Origin: Streptomyces malachitofuscus
Lineage (GTDB): Bacteria; Actinomycetota; Actinomycetes; Streptomycetales; Streptomycetaceae
Reading direction: 5' to 3'
DNA: 64,000 bases
Assembly: GCF_014650055.1 (NCBI RefSeq)
Contig: NZ_BMUF01000018.1
Span: 62,001-126,000, forward strand
Below the pieces are notes generated by a model. That model did no database searches. It was given only the letters and a program-made list of their open reading frames with translations, and was not told the DNA's origin. Positions 33,523-42,498 of the stretch are shown here, in pieces. A program made the translations under genes and the position numbers. Positions within the stretch are counted from its first letter, which is position 1. The number at the start of each line of letters is the position of its first letter.

Positions 33523-36500
33523 GTGTCCGCGCCGCCTCGTTTTCTCAGCCCGTTCGTGCGCACGCGCACCCGGCTGACACTCAGCCTCGGCCTCCTCGTG
33601 GCCACCCTGACCGCAGCCCTGCTCCCCTGGTGGCTGCCCGACGACCCCTCGGCGTCCGGCACGGACCGGGCGACCGACGCACGGCAGGCCGCGACCGGCC
33701 CCCGCGACGAGGCCGCCGCCCAGGCGGAGGCCCGGCGCACCGGCAAGCAGGTCCTCGTCGACACCGCCACCACGCCCACCTCCCTGACCTGGGCCCGGCC
33801 CGACGGCCAGATGCGTACGCAGATGTCGGCGACCCCCCGGCGGGCGAAGAACGCCGAGGGCGAGTGGTCCGACATCGACACCCGGCTGCGCCGCACCGAC
33901 GCCACCGACGGCCTCGGCATCCGCCCCGCCAACCCGGTCGCCCCGGTGCGCTTCGCCGACGGCACGCGCGGCGGGTCCCGCGCCGAACGCTCCTTCGCCC
34001 GCGCCCCGCTGACGGACGCCCGGGCGGAGGGAAGCGTCCTGGCCGAGATGGACGTGGCCGGCCACACCCTCACCTACACCTGGCCCGGCACCCTGCCCGA
34101 GCCGGTCCTCGACGGCCCCCGCGCCCTCTACCCCGAGGTGCTGCCCGGCGTCGACCTGCTGCTGGTCGCCCGCGAGGAGGGCGGCTTCGCGCAGCTCCTC
34201 ATCGTGAAGACCAAGGAGGCCGCGCGGAACAAGGCCCTCGCCACCGTCTCCTACGGGCTGCGCTCCGACACGGCCGTCTTCCGGCACGACAAGAGCGCCG
34301 GCCGGGTCCTGGTACTCGGCAAGGACGGCAAGGAGATCGGCGCGATCCCCACCCCGTTCGCGTGGGACTCCGCCGGCCGCGACCCCGAACTCCCCCGGCC
34401 GGGGGCCGAACCGCGGACCTCGGTCGCCACCTCCGCCGACGTGCTGAAGCTGTCCGGCCTGAGCGGCATCGAACCGGGCGCCCGCAGCGCCCCCCTGCCG
34501 CTGCGCCTGACCGGTGACGAGACCGGCAGCGCACGGCTCGAACTGGACGTCGCCGAGACCGGTCTGCTCACGGCCGCGGACGTGACGTACCCGCTGTTCG
34601 TGGACCCGACCGCCACCACCGGCTGGGCGGCGTGGACGACGGCCTACAAGCCGTATCCGAACACCAGCTTCTGGAACGGCACCAACTTCAGCTCCGGAAC
34701 CTCCGACGCCCGCGTCGGCCACGAGGACGACACGGGCGGCACCGGCCGCTCCTTCTGGCGGATGCAGTTCAAGAGCTCCATCAAGGGCGCGGATGTCACC
34801 TCCGCCTACTTCAAGGTGCTCAACAACCACTCCTGGTCCTGCACCGATCGCCAGTTCCAGCTGTGGCTGACCGGAGGCATCTCGACCGGCACGACGTGGA
34901 ACAAGCAGCCGAGCTGGTCCAGCGAGATCCAGCGCAAGTCGTTCGCGCACGGCTGGTCCAGCTCCTGCCCGGACGCCTACGAGTCGTTCACGGTGACGAG
35001 CGCCGCGCAGAAGGGCGCGGACGGCGGCTGGTCGAGCATCACCTTCGGCATGCGCGCCAGCAGCGAGTCCGACACCCAGACCTGGCGCAAGTTCCGCGCC
35101 ACCTCGGCGACGCTGGAGGTCAACTACAACCGCCCGCCGAACGAGCCCACGGCCGGCAAGTCCTCGCCGGGCGGCAACTGCGTCGTCGGCGGCACGGGCG
35201 TGACGGTCGGCAAGACCATGATCACCCTGTCGGCGAACGCCACCGACGCCGACGACAACCTCAGCAAGCTGCGCTTCCGCTTCTGGAAGAACGGTGACAC
35301 CACCACCCGCAAGGAGTACCTGGTCACCCCGAACAGCAACGGCACCGCCAGTCGGCCCATTGATGTCGACTTCCCCCTGACCGACAAGACGACCTACGCC
35401 TGGGACGTGCGCGCCGAGGACTCCGGCGGTCTGGTCTCCTCCTTCTTCCCGCCGGGCACCACGCCCTGCATCATCACCGTCGACGGCAGCGGCCCGCCGC
35501 AGCCCGAGGTCGCCAGCACCGACTTCCCCGAGGCGACCTCCGACGGCACGACCTGGACCAAGGTCAAGTTCGGCTCGACCGGCTCGGTCACCTTCACCTC
35601 CCCGGGCGCGAAGAAGTTCCGGTACGCCTTCGAGGGCCTGGGGTACAAGGACCTCCCCGCGGACTCCAACGGCGTCGCGACCGTCCCGGACCTGAGGCCG
35701 GAGCACGCCGGACCCACCCGCCTGAACGTCTACGCCTTCGACCAGTACGGCAACCCGAGCGTCCGCACCGACTACAACATGTACGTCCCGCCACGGGACA
35801 AGGCCGACGGGCCCGGTGACACCGGCGGCGACGACATCCCCGACATCCTCATCGTCAACTCCAGCGGGTACCTGTACACCTGCCCCGGAGCCCCCGACGG
35901 CGAGCTGTTCTCGTGCATGCAGTCCTCCTACACGGTGGACGACTCCGGCGAGACGCGGATGAACCCGGCCGGTCACTGGTACGACCCCGCCACGGACAAG
36001 GCAGCCCTGATCACGCACTACGACGACGCCTACCCGGGCGACGGCTCCACCGACCTGTTCGCGGTCTCCCCCGACGGCGGGTTCTGGCTCTACCCCGGTG
36101 ACGGCTACGGCAGCTTCAACGTGGACAAGCGGCTGAGCATCCGGCTGCCCTCGAACGCCCCGGCCCCCTCGACCTGGACCCAGATCAAGGCCGTCGGCGA
36201 CATCACCGGTGACAAACACCCCGACCTGGTGCTGCGGGCCGGCGCCGCGTTCTGGGCGCTGTCCGGCTACACCGGCGCGAGCTTCGAGACCGCCACGCTG
36301 ATGAACGACGACGCCTGGGCGCGCCGCGACATCGTCAACGTCGCCGACATCAACGGTGACAGCACACCCGACCTGCTGTGGCGCAACCTGGACAACGGCA
36401 ACATGTACGTCCGCCACGGCAAGCCCGGGACCGGGGGCGGCGTCGACCTCGAATCGATCAAGCTGGCCGCCAACTCCCTGAACGGGGACGTCTCCTACGG

Positions 36501-36696
36501 CACCAGCTGGACGGAGTCGAACGTCTCGACGGCGCTCGGCATCCCGGACGTCAACGGTGACGACATCCCCGACATCTGGGCCCGGTTCGGCGGCGACGGC
36601 CAGACCCGTGTCTACCACCCGTCCCGGACCAACACCAACGCACCCGTCAAGATCGTGCTGTCGACGGACTGGAGCACCATGAAGGCCCTCGGCTGA
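33523..36696 (+). CDS. secreted DNRLRE / FG-GAP repeat protein, divergent partner of the RHS toxin
   Basis: The 1057-residue protein begins at GTG 33523 with a membrane/signal segment (LTLSLGLLVATLTAALLPWW). Residues about 70-370 include an N-terminal domain with LTWARPDGQMRTQMSATPRR; a DNRLRE-type domain covers about 34620-35130, and an Fn3/Big-like region follows. The C-terminal quarter has FG-GAP/VCBS-type units with DxNxDxxxD calcium loops (DINGDSTPDLLW, DVNGDDIPDIWA, DITGDKHPDLVL). Proteins of this type often sit beside RHS genes in Streptomyces. It is probably an adhesin or delivery component; that role is inferred from position. The gene ends in a strong terminator. Confidence 0.75.
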   Translation: MSAPPRFLSPFVRTRTRLTLSLGLLVATLTAALLPWWLPDDPSASGTDRATDARQAATGPRDEAAAQAEARRTGKQVLVDTATTPTSLTWARPDGQMRTQMSATPRRAKNAEGEWSDIDTRLRRTDATDGLGIRPANPVAPVRFADGTRGGSRAERSFARAPLTDARAEGSVLAEMDVAGHTLTYTWPGTLPEPVLDGPRALYPEVLPGVDLLLVAREEGGFAQLLIVKTKEAARNKALATVSYGLRSDTAVFRHDKSAGRVLVLGKDGKEIGAIPTPFAWDSAGRDPELPRPGAEPRTSVATSADVLKLSGLSGIEPGARSAPLPLRLTGDETGSARLELDVAETGLLTAADVTYPLFVDPTATTGWAAWTTAYKPYPNTSFWNGTNFSSGTSDARVGHEDDTGGTGRSFWRMQFKSSIKGADVTSAYFKVLNNHSWSCTDRQFQLWLTGGISTGTTWNKQPSWSSEIQRKSFAHGWSSSCPDAYESFTVTSAAQKGADGGWSSITFGMRASSESDTQTWRKFRATSATLEVNYNRPPNEPTAGKSSPGGNCVVGGTGVTVGKTMITLSANATDADDNLSKLRFRFWKNGDTTTRKEYLVTPNSNGTASRPIDVDFPLTDKTTYAWDVRAEDSGGLVSSFFPPGTTPCIITVDGSGPPQPEVASTDFPEATSDGTTWTKVKFGSTGSVTFTSPGAKKFRYAFEGLGYKDLPADSNGVATVPDLRPEHAGPTRLNVYAFDQYGNPSVRTDYNMYVPPRDKADGPGDTGGDDIPDILIVNSSGYLYTCPGAPDGELFSCMQSSYTVDDSGETRMNPAGHWYDPATDKAALITHYDDAYPGDGSTDLFAVSPDGGFWLYPGDGYGSFNVDKRLSIRLPSNAPAPSTWTQIKAVGDITGDKHPDLVLRAGAAFWALSGYTGASFETATLMNDDAWARRDIVNVADINGDSTPDLLWRNLDNGNMYVRHGKPGTGGGVDLESIKLAANSLNGDVSYGTSWTESNVSTALGIPDVNGDDIPDIWARFGGDGQTRVYHPSRTNTNAPVKIVLSTDWSTMKALG

Positions 36697-36702
36697 CACG
36701 TC

Positions 36703-36745
36703 CACAGGACGCCCACCCGGCACCGAGCCGGGTGGGCGTCCTGTG
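36703..36745. terminator. bidirectional terminator after the FG-GAP gene
   Basis: A perfect 19-bp stem (36703-36721 and 36727-36745) with a 5-base loop lies between the convergent FG-GAP and HTH membrane protein genes. Confidence 0.88.
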
Positions 36746-36757
36746 CGTTCGGCGCGG

Positions 36758-38185
36758 CTATTCGAGCGTCGTGCTGCCCTCCGGCACCCACTTGTCGCCG
36801 CCCAGCGGGAACTCGTACGCCGGGCGCCCGTTGTTGCCGCTGGTGCGGAAGGGGCGGCCCTTGTCGTCCACGGTGAGCGTGCCGCTGCGGGAGCCGCTGG
36901 ACCACTTGAGCTCCAGGTACCAACTCACGTCGTACGCCGAGGCGTCGGCGGTGATGTAGTAGACCTCGGGGTCGGACTCGCTGACCGAGAACGGGAAGTT
37001 CCGTTGCCCGGCCTCCGGTGTCACGGCCGGGCGCGCGGCGTCGAGGGCGACCGTGAAGGACCGCGTGGGCACGTTGCCACCGCAGCCGACGCCGGGGTAG
37101 CCCATCACGAAGTCGTTCCAGGCGAGCGGCGAGCGCTTGCCCGCCACCCGCACGCTGAGCCCCTCCACGACCACCGTCTCGTCCCCGGTCCCCTGCACGG
37201 TGAGCCGCACATACTGCTCCCCGGAGGAGACGGCCCCGAACGAACTGACCCACGCCGTCGCGTCCGGCTCCTCGGGCGGCGGTTTCACGTCGCTCGCCGG
37301 CCGGTTGACCAGATACCGCTGCCCGCAGGGGCTTTCCCAGGCGTACGGGTCGGTGTGCACGGTGAGCGGCACCCCGCGGTCCCCGGCCGGGGCGTCCGGC
37401 GCGGCGGGCGCCCCGGAGGCCGGTGGGCTGCTCGCGTCCTTGCCCTTCGCGCCGGGGGAACCGGACGGGGACGCCGACGCGGACACGGAGGGAGAGGCGG
37501 AGAGCGACGGTGAGGGCGTGACGTCCTTGCCGCCGGCGCCCGCGGCCCCGACCGGTCCCTTGCGGCCGCCGCCGTCCGTCCCGCCGTCCGGCAGACCCAG
37601 GGCGAGCGTGACACCGACGACGACGGCGGCCACGGCGGTACCGGCGAGGAGGGCGGTACGGGTGCGGCGCCGGGGCCGGGGGCGGGGTTCGCCGTCCGCC
37701 TCCGGGGCTCCGACGGCCGGAAGCTCCGCCTCCGGGGGGCGCTCCGGGTCCTTCTCCGGCGCTTCCGTCACCGCGGGGACGGTGTCCTTCTCCGGCGCTT
37801 CCGTCACCGCGGGGACGGTGTCCTTCTCCGGCGCTTCCGTCACCGCGGGGACGGTGTCCTTCTCCGGCGCTTCCGTCACCGCGGGGACGGTGTCCTTCTC
37901 CGGCGCCGGCGCCGGCGAGGGCTCGGGCTTGCGCCGCCGCGCCGCGTCCGCCAGCACCCACCGCCGGTGCAGCTCGACCAGTTCCTCGGGGCCCGCCTTG
38001 CACAGTCGGGCCAGCCGTTCCACCGGCGCGTAGTCCGTGGGCACCGCGTCCCCGTTGCAGTACCGGTGCAGGGTCGACGTACTCATGTGGAGCCGCTTGG
38101 CGAGGACCCCGTAGCTCAGCCCCGACCGGTCCTTCAACTCCCGCAGGAACGCGGCGAACTCCGCCGCGGGCATGCCTTCCGACAC
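36758..38185 (-). CDS. XRE-type HTH membrane regulator with repeat linker and extracytoplasmic domain
   Basis: The 475-residue protein starts at GTG 38185 after GGAGGGAGGAA. Residues about 5-65 form a lambda-repressor-type HTH (LSYGVLAKRLHMSTSTLHRYC). A Pro/Glu/Lys linker contains four exact copies of EKDTVPAVTEAP. One membrane helix (TALLAGTAVAAVVVGVTLALG) follows, then a Ser/Pro region and an extracytoplasmic domain of about 180 residues with paired Cys. The topology suggests a single-pass sensor linking an outside signal to DNA binding; similar proteins are common in Streptomyces and unexplored. Its stop is 12 bp from the terminator of the FG-GAP gene. No target is indicated. Confidence 0.75.
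   Translation of the reverse strand: MSEGMPAAEFAAFLRELKDRSGLSYGVLAKRLHMSTSTLHRYCNGDAVPTDYAPVERLARLCKAGPEELVELHRRWVLADAARRRKPEPSPAPAPEKDTVPAVTEAPEKDTVPAVTEAPEKDTVPAVTEAPEKDTVPAVTEAPEKDPERPPEAELPAVGAPEADGEPRPRPRRRTRTALLAGTAVAAVVVGVTLALGLPDGGTDGGGRKGPVGAAGAGGKDVTPSPSLSASPSVSASASPSGSPGAKGKDASSPPASGAPAAPDAPAGDRGVPLTVHTDPYAWESPCGQRYLVNRPASDVKPPPEEPDATAWVSSFGAVSSGEQYVRLTVQGTGDETVVVEGLSVRVAGKRSPLAWNDFVMGYPGVGCGGNVPTRSFTVALDAARPAVTPEAGQRNFPFSVSESDPEVYYITADASAYDVSWYLELKWSSGSRSGTLTVDDKGRPFRTSGNNGRPAYEFPLGGDKWVPEGSTTLE
37751..37894. repeat. four perfect 36-bp tandem repeats in the HTH gene
   Basis: Four identical 36-bp units start at 37751, 37787, 37823 and 37859, with a partial fifth. Each encodes 12 residues of the linker between the DNA-binding domain and the membrane helix. 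Perfect identity and a multiple of three imply recent slippage that keeps the frame. Confidence 0.9.
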
Positions 38186-38396
38186 CGTTCCTCCCTCCCC
38201 CGTGTCCCGTTCCGCCGTTCCAGGGAACGGTCGTTTCCCCAGGTCACAGCGGTGTGAGCGTTCCAGCGTCCCGGATGGTCCGCCGGGTGTGGCGGCCGGG
38301 ACGGATCTCCCCACAAGCTCTGGTCATCCAAGCACGCCGCTCCCGCCGAACGGTCGAGCGGCCCGCCCAACTCGTACTGATGACAAGGAATTCGCC

Positions 38397-39140
38397 ATGC
38401 GCAGCTCCCGCCTCCGCCTGCTCGCCGCCGCCGGAATCACCCTCGCCACGCTCGCCCTCACCGCCTGCGAGGACGGTACGGGCACCCAGGACGAGGGCGC
38501 GGGCGCACCGACCGCGACGGCGACCGCGGACACGCCCGCCGACTCGCCCTCGGACGGCACGGGTTCGGGTTCGGGTCCGGGTTCGGACAAGTCCTCCGAG
38601 TCCGGAGGGGGCAAGGACGGCAGCAAGGACGGCGGCAAGGACGAAGGCGCCGACGGCGGCAAGGACACGGACGGGGGCACCGGCACCTCGGGCGGTTCCG
38701 ACGACCCGCAGCGCCGCGTCGCCTGCAACGGCTCCAACACCACCGTCACCGCCCGGCCGGTCCCCCGCCCCCTCAACCACATGCTGATCACGGTCAGGAA
38801 CACCGGATCCAAGCTCTGCGACCTCACCTACTACCCGGTGCTCCGCTTCGACGAGATGCAGTGGGTGCCGCAGCCGGTCGAGGAGAGCAAGCCGCAGGCC
38901 GTGGTGAGCCTCAACCCCGGTGAGTCGGCGTACGCGGGTGTCCTGCTGTCGGCCGCCGACGGCAGCGGCGACGGCGGCACCACCGGCCACAAGCTCACCG
39001 TCGGCTTCCAGGGCCGCACCCCGAACAGCAACGGCGGCCCGTCCGCGATCCCGTCCCTGCCGGCCAAGGGCGTGTACTACGACAGCTCCCTGACGGTGAC
39101 GTACTGGCAGCAGTCGATGGACGACGCCCTCACCTACTGA
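38397..39140 (+). CDS. DUF4232 lipoprotein
   Basis: The 247-residue protein has a lipoprotein signal (MRSSRLRLLAAAGITLATLA, lipobox LTAC) and a long disordered Ser/Gly/Asp/Lys linker. The C-terminal domain (RRVACNGSNTTVTARPVPRP, LITVRNTGSKLCDLTYYPVL, ESAYAGVLLSA) matches DUF4232, a secreted beta-sandwich family common in actinobacteria with unknown function and two conserved Cys. ATG at 38397 follows AAGGA. It overlaps hemB by seven bases at the 3' end, in the opposite direction. A second DUF4232 gene lies at 47.2 kb. Confidence 0.85.
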   Translation: MRSSRLRLLAAAGITLATLALTACEDGTGTQDEGAGAPTATATADTPADSPSDGTGSGSGPGSDKSSESGGGKDGSKDGGKDEGADGGKDTDGGTGTSGGSDDPQRRVACNGSNTTVTARPVPRPLNHMLITVRNTGSKLCDLTYYPVLRFDEMQWVPQPVEESKPQAVVSLNPGESAYAGVLLSAADGSGDGGTTGHKLTVGFQGRTPNSNGGPSAIPSLPAKGVYYDSSLTVTYWQQSMDDALTY

Positions 39141-40135
39141 GCGGCACTCAGCTTCTGGGCCACCTCGGTGGCCCAGTAGGTGAGGATGTTGCGCGCGCCG
39201 GCCCGCTTGATGCCGGTCAGCGCCTCGAGGATCGCCCGGTCCCGGTCGATCCAGCCCTTCTCGGCGGCCGCCTCGATCATCGAGTACTCACCGGAGATCT
39301 GGTACGCCGCCACCGGCACGTCCACCGTGTCCGCGACCCGCGCGAGAATGTCCAGATACGGGCCCGCCGGCTTCACCATCACCATGTCGGCGCCCTCCTC
39401 CAGGTCGAGCGCCAGCTCGCGCATCGACTCACGGACGTTCGCCGGGTCCTGCTGGTACGTCTTGCGGTCGCCCTGGAGCGAGGAGGCGACGGCCTCCCGG
39501 AACGGCCCGTAGAAGGCGGAGGCGTACTTGGCGGTGTAGGCGAGGATCGCCACGTCCTCCCGGCCGATCTGGTCGAGGGCGTCGCGGATGACGCCGATCT
39601 GCCCGTCCATCATCCCGCTCGGCCCGACGACATGGGCGCCCGCGTCGGCCTGAACCTGTGCCATCTCGGCGTACCGCTCGAGCGTGGCGTCGTTGTCGAC
39701 GCGGCCCTGCTCGTCGAGGACCCCGCAGTGCCCGTGGTCGGTGGTCTCGTCGAGGCACAGGTCGGACATGACGAGCAGGTCGTCCCCGACCTCGGCCCGC
39801 ACGTCCCGCAGGGCGACCTGGAGGATTCCCTCCGGGTCGGTCCCCGGCGTCCCGACGGCGTCCTTCTTCGACTCCTCGGGCACACCGAACAGCATGATCC
39901 CGGAGATCCCGGCCGCCACCGCCTCGGCGGCCGCCTTCCTCAGACTGTCCCGCGTGTGCTGCACGACGCCGGGCATCGCCGCGATCGGCACCGGTTCGTC
40001 GACGCCCTCGCGCACGAAGGCCGGGAGGATGAAGTCGGCCGGGTGCAGCCTGGTCTCGGCGACCATGCGCCGCATGGCGGGGGTGGTCCGCAGACGCCGC
40101 GGCCGCGTGCCGGGGAAGGATCCGTACGTCGTCAT
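39134..40135 (-). CDS. hemB: delta-aminolevulinic acid dehydratase (porphobilinogen synthase)
   Basis: The 333-residue protein is a clear HemB: RRLRTTPAMRRMVAETRLHP at the N-terminus, catalytic Lys in ILAYTAKYASAFYGPFREAV, MVKPAGPYLDI with the Schiff-base Lys, and the metal-site loop DLCLDETTDHGHCGVLDEQG. That loop has one Cys and Asp/His positions, suggesting a mostly magnesium-type or mixed site. It condenses two 5-aminolevulinates to porphobilinogen, feeding haem, sirohaem and cobalamin. It lies about 8 kb from hemD-hemC-hemA and is transcribed in the same direction as them. Confidence 0.97.
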   Translation of the reverse strand: MTTYGSFPGTRPRRLRTTPAMRRMVAETRLHPADFILPAFVREGVDEPVPIAAMPGVVQHTRDSLRKAAAEAVAAGISGIMLFGVPEESKKDAVGTPGTDPEGILQVALRDVRAEVGDDLLVMSDLCLDETTDHGHCGVLDEQGRVDNDATLERYAEMAQVQADAGAHVVGPSGMMDGQIGVIRDALDQIGREDVAILAYTAKYASAFYGPFREAVASSLQGDRKTYQQDPANVRESMRELALDLEEGADMVMVKPAGPYLDILARVADTVDVPVAAYQISGEYSMIEAAAEKGWIDRDRAILEALTGIKRAGARNILTYWATEVAQKLSAAQ

Positions 40136-40285
40136 ACCACCTACGCTACGCCCGCCCCGCCCGTGCCTTTGCCGACGCCGAGTCGGCGGCCCGGGGGCCA
40201 CCGTGCGGGCCCCGCGTCCCGGGGCGATGCTGGAGGAAAGGCCCCGAACGGCGGGTCCCTCCGTACACGCGTCACGGAGGACGTG

Positions 40286-41662
40286 ATGACCACCATGCAC
40301 CCCACCCCCGACCTGTTCGCCCTGTCGGAGCTCCGCGGCCCCGTGCTGCGCCCCGGCGACGAGGGGTACGCCGAGGAGGTCACGGGTTTCAATCTGTCCG
40401 CCCTGCGCACACCCGACGTGGTCGTCGCCGCGACCGGTGCCGACGACGTGGTGACCGCGCTGCGCTGGGCTTCGGCCACCGGCACCCCGGTCGCCGTCCA
40501 GGCCACCGGCCACGGCGCCAACTTCCCCGTCGACCACGGGCTGCTGATCAGCACCGCGCGCATGACGGCCGTGGAGGTCGACCCGGAGCGGCGCACCGCG
40601 ACGGTCGCCGCCGGCGCGAAGTGGCGGGACGTGCTGGCCGCGGCCGCACCGCACGGGCTGGCCACGCTGAACGGAACGTCCACGGACGCGGGCGCGACCG
40701 GCTACCTCGTGGGCGGCGGTCTGCCGGTGCTCGGCCGAGCGTACGGGTACGCCGCCGACCTGGTCCGCTCCTTCCAGGTCGTCACGCCGGACGGACGGCT
40801 CCACGAAACGGACGAGACCCGCGAGCCCGAGCTCTTCTGGGCCCTGCGCGGCGGCAAGGGCACCGTCGGCGTGGTGACGTCCCTGGTCACGGAACTGCTC
40901 CCGCTGCGCACGGTGCTCGGCGGCGGCCTCTACTTCCCCGGCGAACACGCCGAGGCCGTCCTCGCCGCCTGGTCGGAGTGGACCCGCACGGTCCCGGACC
41001 ACATGTGCAGCGCGTTCGCCGTCCTGCGTATGCCACCCATCCCGCAGATCCCCGAACCGATCCGTGGCGGCTTCTGGGCCCGCGTCGCGGTCGCCTGGAC
41101 CGGCGACCCGGCCGAGGGCGAGCGGCTGCTGGCCCCGATCCGCGCGGCCGCGCCACTGGCCGTCGACTGGGTGGAGGAGATGCCGTACACGGACATCGAC
41201 CGCGTGCACCTGGACCCGCAGGACCCGCTCCCCGCCCGGGAGTCCTGCTCCCTGCTGCGCGATCTGACCCCACAGGCGCAGCGGGTCTTCCTGGACCAGG
41301 TGGGCCCCGGCGCCTCCGGCAGCCCGCTCCTGGTCGCCCAGATCCGCCACATGGGCGGTGCCCTGGCCCGTCCCGCGCGCACGGAGGACGCGATCTGCGC
41401 CCGCGACGCGGCCCACCTCCTGGAAGCCGTCGCGGTCCTGGGAGCCCCGCCCGACGCCGAGGCCGTCGAACGCGCCACGGCGTCCCTGCACACGGCGATG
41501 TCCCCCTACGGCACGGGCCGCACGATGATCAACATCCACGGCACCCCCGGCGACGCGGCCGACCGGGCCCGGGCCTGGACCCCGGAGGTCCATGAACGCC
41601 TGCGCCGGGCCAAGGAGACGTACGACCCGTCGAATCTCCTGCGCTTCGGCCACACGGTGTGA
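40286..41662 (+). CDS. FAD-linked oxidoreductase (BBE-like, PCMH fold)
   Basis: The 458-residue protein has the PCMH FAD-binding signature VAVQATGHGANFPVDHGLLI, with the His expected to bind FAD covalently, then GTSTDAGATGYLVGGGLPVLGR and LFWALRGGKGTVGVVTSL. A BBE-type C-terminal helix (LRRAKETYDPSNLLRFGH) closes it. Such enzymes oxidise alcohols, sugars or alkaloid-like substrates with O2. ATG at 40286 has a GGAGG site. The second flavin anchor, a Cys in many berberine bridge enzymes, appears to be replaced (NGTSTDAG). It starts a run of same-direction genes. Confidence 0.88.
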   Translation: MTTMHPTPDLFALSELRGPVLRPGDEGYAEEVTGFNLSALRTPDVVVAATGADDVVTALRWASATGTPVAVQATGHGANFPVDHGLLISTARMTAVEVDPERRTATVAAGAKWRDVLAAAAPHGLATLNGTSTDAGATGYLVGGGLPVLGRAYGYAADLVRSFQVVTPDGRLHETDETREPELFWALRGGKGTVGVVTSLVTELLPLRTVLGGGLYFPGEHAEAVLAAWSEWTRTVPDHMCSAFAVLRMPPIPQIPEPIRGGFWARVAVAWTGDPAEGERLLAPIRAAAPLAVDWVEEMPYTDIDRVHLDPQDPLPARESCSLLRDLTPQAQRVFLDQVGPGASGSPLLVAQIRHMGGALARPARTEDAICARDAAHLLEAVAVLGAPPDAEAVERATASLHTAMSPYGTGRTMINIHGTPGDAADRARAWTPEVHERLRRAKETYDPSNLLRFGHTV

Positions 41663-41717
41663 GTACCGTTCTCCTCTGCCGCGACCACGCGACCACGCGG
41701 CCGAGGGGAACGACACC

Positions 41718-42497
41718 GTGCACAGCGCCTCCGTGACCGCCGAGGGCGACCGCATCCGCTGGGTCGAGCTGCCGGGCCGGGACCCGGCGCGCGTGTACGT
41801 CCACGGACTGGGCGCCTCATCCCCCGCGTACTTCACCGCGACCGCCGTCCATCCGCTCCTCGCGGGCCGGCGTTCCCTCCTCGTGGACCTGCTCGGCCAC
41901 GGCCACAGCGACCGCCCCGTCTCCTTCGCCTACACCCTCGAGGACCATGCCGACGCGCTCGCCGCCGCCCTGCGGGCCGCGGGCGTCACCGGGGCGGAGT
42001 TCGTGGCCCACAGCATGGGCGGCTCGGTCGCCGTGGTGCTCGCCGCCCGCCACCCGCAGCTGGTGTCCCGGCTCGTTCTCGTGGACGCCAACCTGGACCC
42101 GCTGCCCCGGGTCCCCGGCGCCGCCGGCAGCAGCGGGATCGCCGCGTACACGGAGGAGGAGTTCGTGTCCGGCGGCTGGCGCGAGGTCCGTGACCGGGCG
42201 GGCGCCCACTGGTGGTCGACGATGCGGCTGGCGGGCCGGGAGGCCCTGCACCGCAGCGCCACCCACCTCGTGAAGGGCACCGACCCGACGATGCGCGAGC
42301 TGCTGCTCGCCCTGCCGGTGCCCCGCACGTTCCTGTTCCCCGAGGCGGACGGGCCGTTCCCCGGCACCCCGGAGCTGACGGCCGCGGGCGTCCCGGTGAT
42401 CCCGGTCCCGGACTGCGGCCACAACATCATGCTGGACAACCCGGACGCGTTCGCCCGGGCCGTGGCCGGGGCCCTCGACCCCGCGAGAGAGGACTGA
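41718..42497 (+). CDS. alpha/beta hydrolase
   Basis: The 259-residue protein starts at GTG 41718 after GAGGGGAAC. It has the fold order VYVHGLGASS (oxyanion), DLLGHGHSDRP, nucleophile elbow AHSMGGSVAVVLA with the Ser, and an acid-His end, with His in DCGHNIMLDNPDAFARAV. Length and motifs are typical of esterase/hydrolase family members; the substrate is unknown. The next gene starts two bases after its stop, so the hydrolase and hydroxyacid dehydrogenase are co-transcribed and probably co-translated. Confidence 0.85.
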   Translation: MHSASVTAEGDRIRWVELPGRDPARVYVHGLGASSPAYFTATAVHPLLAGRRSLLVDLLGHGHSDRPVSFAYTLEDHADALAAALRAAGVTGAEFVAHSMGGSVAVVLAARHPQLVSRLVLVDANLDPLPRVPGAAGSSGIAAYTEEEFVSGGWREVRDRAGAHWWSTMRLAGREALHRSATHLVKGTDPTMRELLLALPVPRTFLFPEADGPFPGTPELTAAGVPVIPVPDCGHNIMLDNPDAFARAVAGALDPARED

Positions 42498-42498
42498 C

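Noticed and set aside
33391..36723. A 1110-codon minus-strand frame opposite the FG-GAP gene
   Set aside because: Low-complexity product with no family match; the plus-strand frame has clear calcium-loop repeats and a signal region.
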